Below, piece after piece: positions 55,901 through 62,944 of a stretch of 64,000 nucleotides of DNA. Source of the DNA: Thalassomonas viridans (GTDB lineage Bacteria; Pseudomonadota; Gammaproteobacteria; Enterobacterales; Alteromonadaceae); NCBI RefSeq assembly GCF_000948985.2, contig NZ_CP059733.1, forward strand, positions 4,154,001 to 4,218,000, in the 5' to 3' direction. The translations under genes were made by a program, and so were the position numbers. How positions within the stretch are numbered: the first letter of the stretch is position 1; each line of letters opens with the position of its first letter. The notes under the pieces are model-generated. The model was not told the origin of the DNA, made no database searches, and saw only the letters and a program-made list of their open reading frames with translations.

Positions 55901-56062
55901 GGGTGCTTCGGTATTAATGACCACCTGGACATTGGTGATATCAGGCACGGCATCAATAGGCAGCTTGGTAAAATTCCAGGCTCCCAGGGCCGCAAGCGCC
56001 AGCACAAACACCAGGATAAGCCGGCTGCGCTGTATCGAAAATTTTAAAATAGCTTCTAACAT
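52910..56062 (-). CDS. czcA: CzcA/CusA-family heavy-metal RND efflux pump
   Basis: This 1050-residue inner-membrane protein has 12 TM segments and two large periplasmic loops. The TM4 motif DFGLLVDGAIIIVE at 402-415 is of the DFGxxVDGAxxxVE type seen in pumps for zinc, cobalt and cadmium rather than the copper/silver CusA type. PGYTPLEVEQRVTFPLE and PLRPVLTTALVASLGFVPMA-like sequence (TRLRPVLTT) are also conserved. It would export divalent metals with proton exchange through CzcB and CzcC. It lies 9 bp after czcB. Confidence 0.95.
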   Translation of the reverse strand: MLEAILKFSIQRSRLILVFVLALAALGAWNFTKLPIDAVPDITNVQVVINTEAPGYTPLEVEQRVTFPLETALAGVPGLVNTRSVSRYGLSQVVAIFTDETDVYFARQLVGEKLNGAKADLPLGLEPELGPISTGLGEIFMFTVDSLPGATNEDGSAVTPTDLRTVHDWIIRPQLMQVEGVVEVNPIGGFKREILIAIKPEKLLAHGLSQQNVIRAVGEHNQNRGAGFIERNGAQWLVRLPGQLADLEQLANVPIAAKTGLGLKIKDVAEVKEGKELRSGAATQNGREVVMSTVFMLIGENSQKVAKDVGEKLAQINKSLPEGIVATAVYDRTRLVNKTLDTVKTNLTEGAILVIVILFLLLGNFRAALLTAAVIPFAMLMTVTGMVQTGVSANLMSLGALDFGLLVDGAIIIVENCMRRLSQASHSKTLPLNERLALVFEATREVIRPALFGVFIITAVYLPIFALSGVEGKMFHPMAITVVIALVSAMILSVTFVPAAIALMFKGPVVEKDNMIMKASEAFYHPVLTFVLKARWLVVAAAVMLVSGAGFMATKMGSEFVPNLDEGDIAMHALRIPGTSLSQSIEMQKALEERIQRLPEVERVFAKVGTADVATDAVPPSVADNFIIIKPRELWPDPDKPKAQLVRELEAQVIPVPGNRYEFLQPIQMRFNELLAGVRAELAIKVFGDDFDTLAGLGKEIESAIAGVDGIADVQVEQTTGLPILTLIPKDERLAAYGLAKADLQQQVAIALGGESVGKFYQGDRRFDIVVRLPEQQRSDVQSLNQLPIHLSAGGFVPLQEVADIELVAGANQVNRENGKRRVVVTANVRGRDLGSFVNDIKSAIDSKVQLPSGYWVEYGGTYQKLESASQRLSIVVPVTLLLIIGLLLLALSSFKDAMIIFTGVPLALTGGIFALLLRDIPFSISAAVGFIALSGIAILNGLVMVSFIRELRKDKLALDEAIIKGALTRLRPVLTTALVASLGFVPMAINTGIGSEVQRPLATVVIGGIISSTILTLFVLPALYRLLHGKEARTADNLDTTKLQSQGQI

Positions 56063-56071
56063 ACGGCTTCC

Positions 56072-57310
56072 TTAGTGATCGTGCGAGGCGCCCGATTTGT
56101 CGATATCGGCTTTGATAAGGTAACTGTTGCCGGCCACATATTCGGTGCCTTGAGGCAAGCCCCCCAGTACTTCCACCCAGGGGCCCGCTTCCCGGCCAAG
56201 TTCCAGCATCCTGACCTCATATTCCTGTCCGACTTTGGCATAAACCACGGTAAAATCCCTGAACGCCTGCAGTCCGCTGGACTTTACCGCCAGCGGCACC
56301 TGGTAGCTGGCCAGGGAAATTTCGGCACTGACAAACTGGCCGACGCTGAGCGCGCCGCTTTGATTATCAATTTCGGCCCGGAAAATCTTCGCCTGCTGCG
56401 GATTAAGGGCAAACAGGGCATCAAACAATTGCGTACGGAGCACCTGCTCGCTGCCGGGAATAAACACTTTTACCTGAGCCCCCAGTTTGACCTTGGCCTT
56501 ATCCATAGGAAAAACACCAAGCTCGGCAATCAGCTTGCTGGTATCTGTGATGGTCAATAAGGTCCTGCCATTGGTCTGTTCACCTACACCAATATCCTGC
56601 GCCGTTACCACGCCGCTTACCGGCGCATACACGGGATAGGTTTGCAGGCTCTCGTTGCTTTCTATGGTGAACAGCATCTGGCCTTTTTTAACCCGCTGCC
56701 CCAATACCGCCGCCAGTTTTTTCACTTCCCCCGGATAACGGGCACTGATATGGCGGATGGCATTGGGAGCCAGTTTAAGCTCACCGAAAACTTTTAATGT
56801 TTCGTTGAATACCTGGCTGGCGGCCGTTTCCGTTTCTATGCCCATCACCTGCGCCATTTCATTGCTGATGGCGGTGCGGCCTTCAAAGTTGTCGTAAGAC
56901 CATGAATAGCTTTTTCCGCCATGGCCGGCGGTTAAAGTGACAATAAAAGAGTGCGGCTCATAGATTTCCATATCGCCGCGCAGGTAACTATTTTCGGTAA
57001 AGAAATTAATGTCGTCTATCACATCCCCCAGCCGGGTTAACTTCACGTTTACCTCAACATCTTGCGGGGCTATTTTCTTGCCTCCTTTAGTTGCGAAAAT
57101 CCTGAACTCGGGAGGAACGCCGTCTTCAAAAATCGCCAGTTCAATGGCAAAGTCACCGTCGCGCAGCATACGGCCCTTGTTCAGCCCTTTTTCAACGGCT
57201 TCTTCTGCCGCCTCTGGCTTAGACTGGGCCCAGGCGCCCTGGCTGATCACGGCTGTGCCTAAGGTTAATTGACCGACAAGCATAGCGGCCACTATTGATT
57301 TTAATTTCAT
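56072..57310 (-). CDS. czcB: RND periplasmic adaptor (CzcB family)
   Basis: This 412-residue protein has a signal peptide (IVAAMLVGQLTLGTAVISQGAWA), an N-terminal periplasmic domain (about 50-170), then the lipoyl/barrel-sandwich adaptor core with ISARYPGEVKKLAAVLGQRVKKGQMLFTIESNESLQTYPVYAPVSGVV, and ends GASHDH, a possible metal site. It links CzcA to the outer-membrane channel CzcC. It lies between czcC (11 bp) and czcA (9 bp). Confidence 0.93.
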   Translation of the reverse strand: MKLKSIVAAMLVGQLTLGTAVISQGAWAQSKPEAAEEAVEKGLNKGRMLRDGDFAIELAIFEDGVPPEFRIFATKGGKKIAPQDVEVNVKLTRLGDVIDDINFFTENSYLRGDMEIYEPHSFIVTLTAGHGGKSYSWSYDNFEGRTAISNEMAQVMGIETETAASQVFNETLKVFGELKLAPNAIRHISARYPGEVKKLAAVLGQRVKKGQMLFTIESNESLQTYPVYAPVSGVVTAQDIGVGEQTNGRTLLTITDTSKLIAELGVFPMDKAKVKLGAQVKVFIPGSEQVLRTQLFDALFALNPQQAKIFRAEIDNQSGALSVGQFVSAEISLASYQVPLAVKSSGLQAFRDFTVVYAKVGQEYEVRMLELGREAGPWVEVLGGLPQGTEYVAGNSYLIKADIDKSGASHDH

Positions 57311-57321
57311 GTCTGTCTCGC

Positions 57322-58623
57322 TTAATTTACATTACTTGCGCTATTGGCATTGTTCGCAACGGACGCGCCGGTTAAGCGCTCCAGTTCAATGGTGTTTAAA
57401 TGGATATCGGCATAGGCGGCTATCAGCTCGGTCTGGGCCGCAAGCAGCTCCTGCTGTACTGCGTACCAGTCGGTGTAGCTATAGCTGCCGCTCCGGTAAG
57501 CCTGCCCTGCCTTTTGGCTCGCCAGCTCCAGGCTGGGTATGGTTTCAGCCCCCAGTGCATCTATCACATGGCGGTTATGTCCGAGCTTATGGGTTAACAG
57601 CAATAAACGGGTTGATACCTGCTGATACCAGGCATCGGCTTGTGCCTGTTGTTCTTCCTGCTGTGCCTGCAATGCCAGGATTTTTCCCCGGTTGCGGTTT
57701 TCACCGCCAAAAGGAATGGAGATGCCGGCGGTAAAGGCAAAATCATCTAATTGCTCGTTGCGCCTAAAGCCGGTATTGATCCTCCAGGCCGGCTTTTCGT
57801 CGGCTTTGGCTAAGGCGATTTCCGAGCGGGCAATACGCTGCTGTGTGGCAAAAGCTTTCAATTTCGGGTGTGCCTTAAGCTTCTCATAAGCCAGTTCCAG
57901 GTCTTCAACCGCTGGAATGTTCGTCAGGCTGCCGTTTATCTGAAAATCCGCATCCCCGTTCCACTGGGCTGCCAACTGGGCCCGGCTCGCTTTGATCTCA
58001 TGGCTCAGGTCTTCCACCACCAATGCTTTTTGTGAAAGCGCCGCTTTTGCCCGCAGCTGGTCCACCAGGTTCGACTGACCCGCCTTCACCCTGGTGCGGA
58101 TGTTATCCAGCATTTTTTCTGCCTGTGCCTGCGCCAGTCTCGCCAGTTTCAATTGCTCTTTTTGAGCCAGCAAGGTGATAAAAATGCCGGCGGTTTCGGC
58201 GGCTACATCCAGGACCTGCGCCTGCCGCGCCAGCTCGCTGCTCTGGACTTTTTCACCGGCCACCTTGACCCGCGACTTTATGATGTCCTCTTCCAGCAGC
58301 CAGGAAATGCTCAGCGTCGTTTGCATGCCGGATAAACCGGCATAATTGCCTGTGCCCATCACATCTTCGACATCCAGGTTAAGGCTTGCGGGCGTTGGGG
58401 CCCCTGCCTGCAAAACCATGTTTTTTGCCGCCTCGTCCCGGTAAGCATATTTTTTCAGCTCGGGATGCCGGGCCAGGGTCAGGTTGATGGCGTCATTCAA
58501 TGACAAACTTGTTTGGGCGAAAGTCCCGGATGAGACAGCAACCAGCCCCAGCAGGATAAGTTTCACCTTAGTTTTAAACCGATTATCAGTCGGTTTTTTT
58601 CTTATGTAGCTACCAATGGGCAT
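57322..58623 (-). CDS. czcC: TolC-family outer-membrane efflux protein (CzcC family)
   Basis: The ATG at 58623 has AAGGAAG 7 nt upstream. The 433-residue product has an unusual 18-residue basic leader before a signal-like core (VKLILLGLVAVSSGTFAQ), then two TolC repeats with DAINLTLARHPELKKY and ARSEIALAKADEKPAWRINTGFRRNEQ. It is the outer-membrane duct of the CzcCBA pump. A 21-bp dyad repeated before the repressor gene lies within its first codons (58576-58596), and another upstream (58664-58684). A GTG at 58563 is an alternative start. Confidence 0.93.
   Translation of the reverse strand: MPIGSYIRKKPTDNRFKTKVKLILLGLVAVSSGTFAQTSLSLNDAINLTLARHPELKKYAYRDEAAKNMVLQAGAPTPASLNLDVEDVMGTGNYAGLSGMQTTLSISWLLEEDIIKSRVKVAGEKVQSSELARQAQVLDVAAETAGIFITLLAQKEQLKLARLAQAQAEKMLDNIRTRVKAGQSNLVDQLRAKAALSQKALVVEDLSHEIKASRAQLAAQWNGDADFQINGSLTNIPAVEDLELAYEKLKAHPKLKAFATQQRIARSEIALAKADEKPAWRINTGFRRNEQLDDFAFTAGISIPFGGENRNRGKILALQAQQEEQQAQADAWYQQVSTRLLLLTHKLGHNRHVIDALGAETIPSLELASQKAGQAYRSGSYSYTDWYAVQQELLAAQTELIAAYADIHLNTIELERLTGASVANNANSASNVN
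58576..58596. promoter_or_regulatory. BlaI-type operator copy 1 (inside the start of czcC)
   Basis: AAACCGA (58576-58582), 7-nt spacer, TCGGTTT (58590-58596): a perfect 7-bp dyad. It lies 27-47 nt inside the czcC frame, where a bound repressor could block elongation or act with copy 2. Confidence 0.65.
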
Positions 58624-58657
58624 AGCACAGCTTCCTTAGTTCAAATTAAGGGATAAT

Positions 58658-58684
58658 GTTATAAAGCCGATTGAAGATCGGTTT
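58658..58684. promoter_or_regulatory. BlaI-type operator copy 2 and -10 element of the czc promoter
   Basis: AAGCCGA (58664-58670), 7-nt spacer, TCGGTTT (58678-58684) form the same dyad with one mismatch. Directly next to it, on the minus strand, TATAAC (58663-58658) is a good -10 hexamer, placing the start of transcription about 28 nt before the czcC ATG. Binding here would block the czc promoter. Confidence 0.65.
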
Positions 58685-58692
58685 TTAAATTA

Positions 58693-58715
58693 AAAATAAA
58701 CAGCCTGCGGCTGTT
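58693..58715 (-). terminator. Terminator of the repressor-protease operon
   Basis: AACAGCC (58699-58705) pairs with GGCTGTT (58709-58715) around TGC; on the minus strand TATTTTTAATTT follows. It ends transcription of the M56 gene just before the czc promoter. Confidence 0.7.
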
Positions 58716-58742
58716 ATCGCTTACCGGGGCAAGCCAGTGTTG

Positions 58743-59705
58743 TTAATGACTAAACACGGTTTCCATCAGGTGATGGATACTGTCGATACCAGATAAAGAA
58801 ATACCTATAATCAAAATAATAAATACCAGGGTCAGCAGCTTGTTTACCGGTTTTAAATTCAGCTGACCCAACAGAAAATACACCCGCTGCTCTAACACGT
58901 CGGCGCCAAAATTAGCCACCAGCTCGTTGTTCACCAGCGGCACTGTGCCGGCATTTAACCGGGCCACTTTTACCAGAGTGCCTGCAACCAGGGTGGATGA
59001 AATATGCTCGCTTAACACCGCATTATCTGCCGCCTGCTCCATCGCCAATGTCATATGGAGCTTTAACCTCGCCGCCAGCGACGGAATAAAAAATGCCGCC
59101 AGGATACTGAACAGCCACTTTTTCAGGGGGTCATTGCTTTTCGCATGCGCCTTTTCATGCCCCAGGATAATGGCCTGTTCCTGCGCCGTGGTCGCTTCCA
59201 GCATACCCGTGGTGATATAACAGCGTTTGGTCCAAAAGCCGCTGGTAAAGGCGCACGCTTGCGGCAGCTCTATTTCATAAACCTTGTCATCGATTTCCCT
59301 GGCAAAGGCGGATAAAACCGACAGCTCATTTTTATGTTTGAGCAGGAGGGCCACTTTTCGGATCAGCACATAGCCAATGCCGAGTATGGCCAGCAGCAAG
59401 GTGATGCTGTGCCAGCTAAAAACAGCATAAACATCCATATGGTGCCAATGGGCGTACGCCTGGTTCCAGGTAAAAGGATCCGGACTGCTGAATTTATATA
59501 AGAAATAAGCTGAGACCAGCAAAGAGGCACACCAGGGTGTGACCACCAGCAGCCATAAAATGGCTTTACGCGGCTGCACTTCCATACCAAGGAAGCGCTG
59601 CCCTAAAACCGAAACCGCCAGGGATACGCCTAAGTTGGCAATAAAAAACGTGATTACTGCAATAGCAAACGTATTGAGCCAAACAGCGAGTGCCCCTTCA
59701 ATCAT
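58743..59705 (-). CDS. M56 (BlaR1-type) membrane metallopeptidase without sensor domain
   Basis: This 320-residue protein has about five TM segments and the BlaR1/MecR1 zinc motif HEKAH at 183-187 with the downstream ligand motif EQAAD at 223-227. It ends after one more TM and lacks the roughly 250-residue beta-lactam-binding domain of BlaR1. It is coupled to the upstream BlaI-type gene by a TAATG overlap. By analogy it cleaves, or triggers cleavage of, that repressor after a signal; since it precedes the CzcCBA operon, the signal is probably envelope metal stress. Confidence 0.88.
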   Translation of the reverse strand: MIEGALAVWLNTFAIAVITFFIANLGVSLAVSVLGQRFLGMEVQPRKAILWLLVVTPWCASLLVSAYFLYKFSSPDPFTWNQAYAHWHHMDVYAVFSWHSITLLLAILGIGYVLIRKVALLLKHKNELSVLSAFAREIDDKVYEIELPQACAFTSGFWTKRCYITTGMLEATTAQEQAIILGHEKAHAKSNDPLKKWLFSILAAFFIPSLAARLKLHMTLAMEQAADNAVLSEHISSTLVAGTLVKVARLNAGTVPLVNNELVANFGADVLEQRVYFLLGQLNLKPVNKLLTLVFIILIIGISLSGIDSIHHLMETVFSH

Positions 59706-60091
59706 TATTTGCTTTCCCGCTCCAGCTTCAGGCGCTGTTGTTCTATCAGGCTCTCCAGTTTCAGCAATTGCTCTTCATTAAACTCTTTTGAGATAGACGA
59801 AAAAGCCGCCACTAAACTGCTGTCGTCTTCGGTGATAAAATCGCTGGTTACCGACTTGATCAACTGGCCGATAAGTTCATGCCTTTCGACTTTCGCCTGG
59901 TACACAAAGGCATGCCCCTCTTTATGGCGCGTCAATAAATCTTTCTTATACAAGCGATCCAGGGTGCTTTGGATGGTATTTAAACTGCCGCCCCTGACTT
60001 TTTCGAAATGGCCAAACACCTGCTTGACATCGGCAGAGTCGTTTTGCCAAAGATATTGCAGCACCAGTTTTTCCAGTTCGCCAAGTTTCAT
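59705..60091 (-). CDS. BlaI/MecI/CopY-family transcriptional repressor
   Basis: This 128-residue protein begins MKLGELEKLVLQYLWQNDSADVKQVFGHFEKVRGGSLNTIQSTLDRLYKKDLLTRHKEGHAFVYQAKVER, the winged helix of the family, followed by a dimerisation tail (LIKSVTSDFITEDDSSLVAAFSSISKEFNEEQLLKLESLIEQ). The region around the middle of the tail is where related repressors are cut by their M56 partner. It overlaps the M56 gene (TAATG). The 21-bp dyads at its own promoter and at czcC are its likely operators. Confidence 0.92.
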   Translation of the reverse strand: MKLGELEKLVLQYLWQNDSADVKQVFGHFEKVRGGSLNTIQSTLDRLYKKDLLTRHKEGHAFVYQAKVERHELIGQLIKSVTSDFITEDDSSLVAAFSSISKEFNEEQLLKLESLIEQQRLKLERESK

Positions 60092-60145
60092 GAAATTACC
60101 TCTGTTTACCTAAAATTTATGATGACGATCTGTATGGAAAAATAA

Positions 60146-60166
60146 AAACCGATCGACAATGGGTTT
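60146..60166. promoter_or_regulatory. BlaI-type operator copy 3 (repressor gene promoter)
   Basis: AAACCGA (60146-60152), 7-nt spacer, TGGGTTT (60160-60166): the same 21-bp layout with one arm mismatch, 55 bp before the repressor start. Confidence 0.6.
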
Positions 60167-60181
60167 ATTGTTCATGATATA

Positions 60182-60202
60182 AAACCGACTGTCAATAGGT
60201 TT
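60182..60202. promoter_or_regulatory. BlaI-type operator copy 4 overlapping a -35 TTGACA
   Basis: AAACCGA (60182-60188), 7-nt spacer, TAGGTTT (60196-60202). On the minus strand its centre reads TTGACA, a perfect -35 hexamer facing the repressor gene. Copies 3 and 4 are 36 bp apart centre to centre, so a repressor here would give autoregulation. Confidence 0.62.
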
Positions 60203-60485
60203 TATATTTTCATCCGATCCCAAACCGAGGAACCCTAAATGTGTTTGCCAAAGACGTCGGCATTTTTTACAAACTTTTCCGTTGTCATCCCGGTGATAGC
60301 CTACCGCTGACTGCCCACAGAAAAATCATGGTTGTTAATTAAAAGTAACCATGACGTTTTCCCTCGCTAAGCCCTAAGTAGCCCATTAAAAAATAAGGTG
60401 AGTTTTTATCTGCCAAATGATTTGTAAATAAGCACGCCATACGCGGTTTACATTTGCCCGGAAGCGGCTGGGATTCATTTAACCT
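60203..60485. other. Intergenic stretch with a doubtful minus-strand frame
   Basis: Between the repressor operators and the sigma-54-like element no convincing gene is visible. A minus-strand open frame (60339-60644; M-F-P-T-T-K-I-S.. or from an internal M-Q-S-R-L-I-H-F-V) of up to 101 codons covers part of it, rich in Pro, Asn, Ser and Arg and without a ribosome site. It also covers the promoter element at 60486, so I think it is not a gene. It may be part of a dispersed intergenic repeat. Confidence 0.3.
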
Positions 60486-60501
60486 TGGTACACAAAATGC
60501 T
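60486..60501 (+). promoter_or_regulatory. Sigma-54-type -24/-12 element upstream of PEP-CTERM gene 4
   Basis: TGGTACACAAAATGCT fits TGGCACG-N4-TTGCW with GG and GC correctly spaced and three mismatches. It lies 145 bp before the ATG, at a distance like those of PEP-CTERM genes 1 and 2. Confidence 0.55.
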
Positions 60502-60646
60502 GAATTAGCGCGCCCGCTTTCAGCGGTATTAAGTGGGCTAAAACGTATTTTCACATTGTCGCAGTTTGGTATTACAAAGTGAATCAAACGGGATTGCATA
60601 AAACTGTGCACCTCCCTTTTAGAAATTTTTGTAGTAGGAAACACTA

Positions 60647-61351
60647 ATGAAAAAGATAATGAAATTTATTGTTTTGGTTTTATCTTTTAACCTTTGGGTA
60701 AACCTCACCTGGGCCTGTGGCCATCCGCCCCCGCCACCTCCGGTACCGGATCCCCCGCCTCCTAAAGTCTGGATGATAGATCACGGCATCGACCCGGTAA
60801 CGGGGATGAGCAATATGTGGTTTGGCGTTGAAATCGACCCGGTACTCTTTCCCATTACCGAGCCTACGGTATGTACCTGCGGCATAGGTCTTGGCGGAGC
60901 AAACCTGCCCTTTGTTCCATCCCTTAATGTAACCAGCGCCATGCTTGCAGTCACCAATATGGATACACACGAAGTTGAACGTGTCGACGGTTTCGATTTT
61001 ACTCCCGATTCCGGCATCGCCGGTGATGCAGCAGCTAATGCCCTGATACCGGATCAGCAGTGGAGCGGGTTTTCAGCCTTAGTGACAAATTTCGTCCAGC
61101 CCATTTTAGAGGAAAACGAAGTTTTAAAACTGTGGTTTAATCTTGAGATCCACCCGGACGACCTCGAAGCCTTAGATGGCGCAACAACCGGGCAACTGCT
61201 CGGCTTTAACATAGGCGGCTCACCCGACGATCCTGAGCATCTGCCTCAGCAATTTATCGGAAAAAAAGTTCCTGAACCGGCTTCAGCCCTGCTGTTAGCC
61301 CTGGGACTTGCCTTGTTTGGTGCAGGCCGGAGCAGGCGTCTCAGCCAATAA
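60647..61351 (+). CDS. PEP-CTERM sorting-domain protein, proline-rich N-terminus
   Basis: TAGGAAAC precedes the ATG. The 234-residue protein has a signal peptide (FIVLVLSFNLWVNLTWAC), then a proline tract GHPPPPPPVPDPPPPK, then a beta-rich domain with CTCGIGLGG. The tail VPEPASALLLALGLALFGAGRSRR is a standard exosortase signal. It is followed 90 bp later by a TPR gene in the same direction, probably on the same sigma-54-dependent transcript. Confidence 0.85.
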   Translation: MKKIMKFIVLVLSFNLWVNLTWACGHPPPPPPVPDPPPPKVWMIDHGIDPVTGMSNMWFGVEIDPVLFPITEPTVCTCGIGLGGANLPFVPSLNVTSAMLAVTNMDTHEVERVDGFDFTPDSGIAGDAAANALIPDQQWSGFSALVTNFVQPILEENEVLKLWFNLEIHPDDLEALDGATTGQLLGFNIGGSPDDPEHLPQQFIGKKVPEPASALLLALGLALFGAGRSRRLSQ

Positions 61352-61447
61352 GCTAACCCGGCTTAATAAGGCATGTAAAAAGTAGTCCCCTGCCTTTTTA
61401 ACCGGTAAAGCCACCTGCTGAATTTCAAATTTGTTAGAGGAATGATG

Positions 61448-62848
61448 ATGACAAAAAAATGTAATTTTACCCATTATGAAAGTAACTTACAGTTAGCCGT
61501 TTTAAAAAAGTGCCTGCTGGTTTCACTGATCATATTTGTATTACTGATGCTTGCGGTATTTAAAGCCTCGGCAACCGTCATAGAAGTATTACCTAAGCTC
61601 GAACAAATGATCGAAAATCAGCAAGTGGCGCAAAATACTAATAACCAGGTACAGCTGGGGCCTGTTGTTGAGCTGATAACAGATAAGCAATACCAGGCAG
61701 CCATTGGTCTTTTGCAGCAACTGCAACAGCAATCTCCCGGGAATAAAACCCTTTGTTACCTGCTGGCCCTGTCCTATGTCGGCCAGGAAAACTGGCAAAA
61801 AGCCGACAGCACCAGCCAGGACTGCATAAAAATCGACAGCAAATGGCCGGTAATATACAGCTTAAGAGGCCCGATACTCTCGGCCCTAGGCAAAAAGAAA
61901 GAGGCCCTGCAACAGTACAACTTCGTCATTGCCCTAACCCCTAAAGAGCCGGGCGGTTATTTACAAAGAGCCAAGTTCCTTTATGCCAACAGAAAAAACG
62001 ACCCGCAAGGCCTGTATAGGGCCAGCAGCGACATAGCTAAATATCTCCGGCTTAACGGCGAGGCCGCCGCTGCTTATGGCTTGCAGGGCTTAATACATTT
62101 AGCTTTCAAACAAAACGAACAGGCAAAACCCTATTTACTCAAAACCATAAAAGCCCAACCCGATAACCTGACAATATTAAGCGAACTCTTACCCCTGTAT
62201 TACCAGGAAAACCAAACAAACCAGGCACAGGCGCTGCTTCTTGCCAGCGGTAAAAGCTTAAACAAACTGGATAAAGAAAAATTCAGCCAGTACAAATTTC
62301 TCCAGGCAAAACATGCCATAGCCGCCAATGAAGACACTAAGGTTGAAACTTATTTTAAGGCGGCCCTTAAACTCAAAGCGGAGCATTTGCCGGCGCGCAA
62401 AGCCTTTATCTACTGGCTGGACAAGCAGGAAAGATTACAGGAAACCATTCCCCTGGCTAAACAGGGTTTGGCTTTTGCCCCAAACGACAGTTACTTCACC
62501 TCATATCTGGCCTGGGCCCTGGCAGATAAAGGTACAGATTTAGAGCAGGCACAAAGCTGGTTAGACAAAGCCAAAAAATTAGCACCGGAGAATGTCTTTT
62601 TATCGGATACCCAGGCCTGGCTGGATGTACGCCAGGGCAATTACCGGCAAGCATTAAAGCATATTCAACCCAGTATCCATTACGCAGCACAAGTACCTGA
62701 AATAGCCTATCACCTGGGGGTTATCCACTATAACCTGGGAGAGAAAAACAAAGCGATTGAATATTTACAACTGTCATTGAAATCACAGGACTCATTCAAC
62801 GGCCGTACCCAGGCTCAAGCCTTACTCAACACCTTAAGTAGCAGTTGA
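61448..62848 (+). CDS. TPR-repeat protein, membrane anchored
   Basis: Three ATGs follow each other; the third (61448) has AGAGGA at 6-nt spacing and is preferred over 61442. The product of about 466 residues has one N-terminal TM (CLLVSLIIFVLLMLAVFKASA) and many TPR-like helix pairs, for example KQYQAAIGLLQQLQQQSPGNKTLCYLLALSYVGQENWQKAD, ALGKKKEALQQYNFVIALTPKEPGGYLQRA and PEIAYHLGVIHYNLGEKNKAIEYLQLSLK. TPR proteins such as PrsT accompany PEP-CTERM/exopolysaccharide systems, and this one follows a PEP-CTERM gene, but identity with PrsT is not established. Confidence 0.8.
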   Translation: MTKKCNFTHYESNLQLAVLKKCLLVSLIIFVLLMLAVFKASATVIEVLPKLEQMIENQQVAQNTNNQVQLGPVVELITDKQYQAAIGLLQQLQQQSPGNKTLCYLLALSYVGQENWQKADSTSQDCIKIDSKWPVIYSLRGPILSALGKKKEALQQYNFVIALTPKEPGGYLQRAKFLYANRKNDPQGLYRASSDIAKYLRLNGEAAAAYGLQGLIHLAFKQNEQAKPYLLKTIKAQPDNLTILSELLPLYYQENQTNQAQALLLASGKSLNKLDKEKFSQYKFLQAKHAIAANEDTKVETYFKAALKLKAEHLPARKAFIYWLDKQERLQETIPLAKQGLAFAPNDSYFTSYLAWALADKGTDLEQAQSWLDKAKKLAPENVFLSDTQAWLDVRQGNYRQALKHIQPSIHYAAQVPEIAYHLGVIHYNLGEKNKAIEYLQLSLKSQDSFNGRTQAQALLNTLSSS

Positions 62849-62944
62849 TTCGGCTGAACTCAACACTGGCCTGGATGTAAAAATGCCGGGGTCAGTCATC
62901 TTCCCCCGACAGCAAAATGATAACGCCTTCATCTTCCGGCTTTA

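Noticed and set aside
60339..60644. Minus-strand 101-codon open frame before PEP-CTERM gene 4
   Set aside because: No ribosome site, low-complexity composition without recognisable motifs, and it covers a well-placed sigma-54-like promoter of the plus-strand gene.
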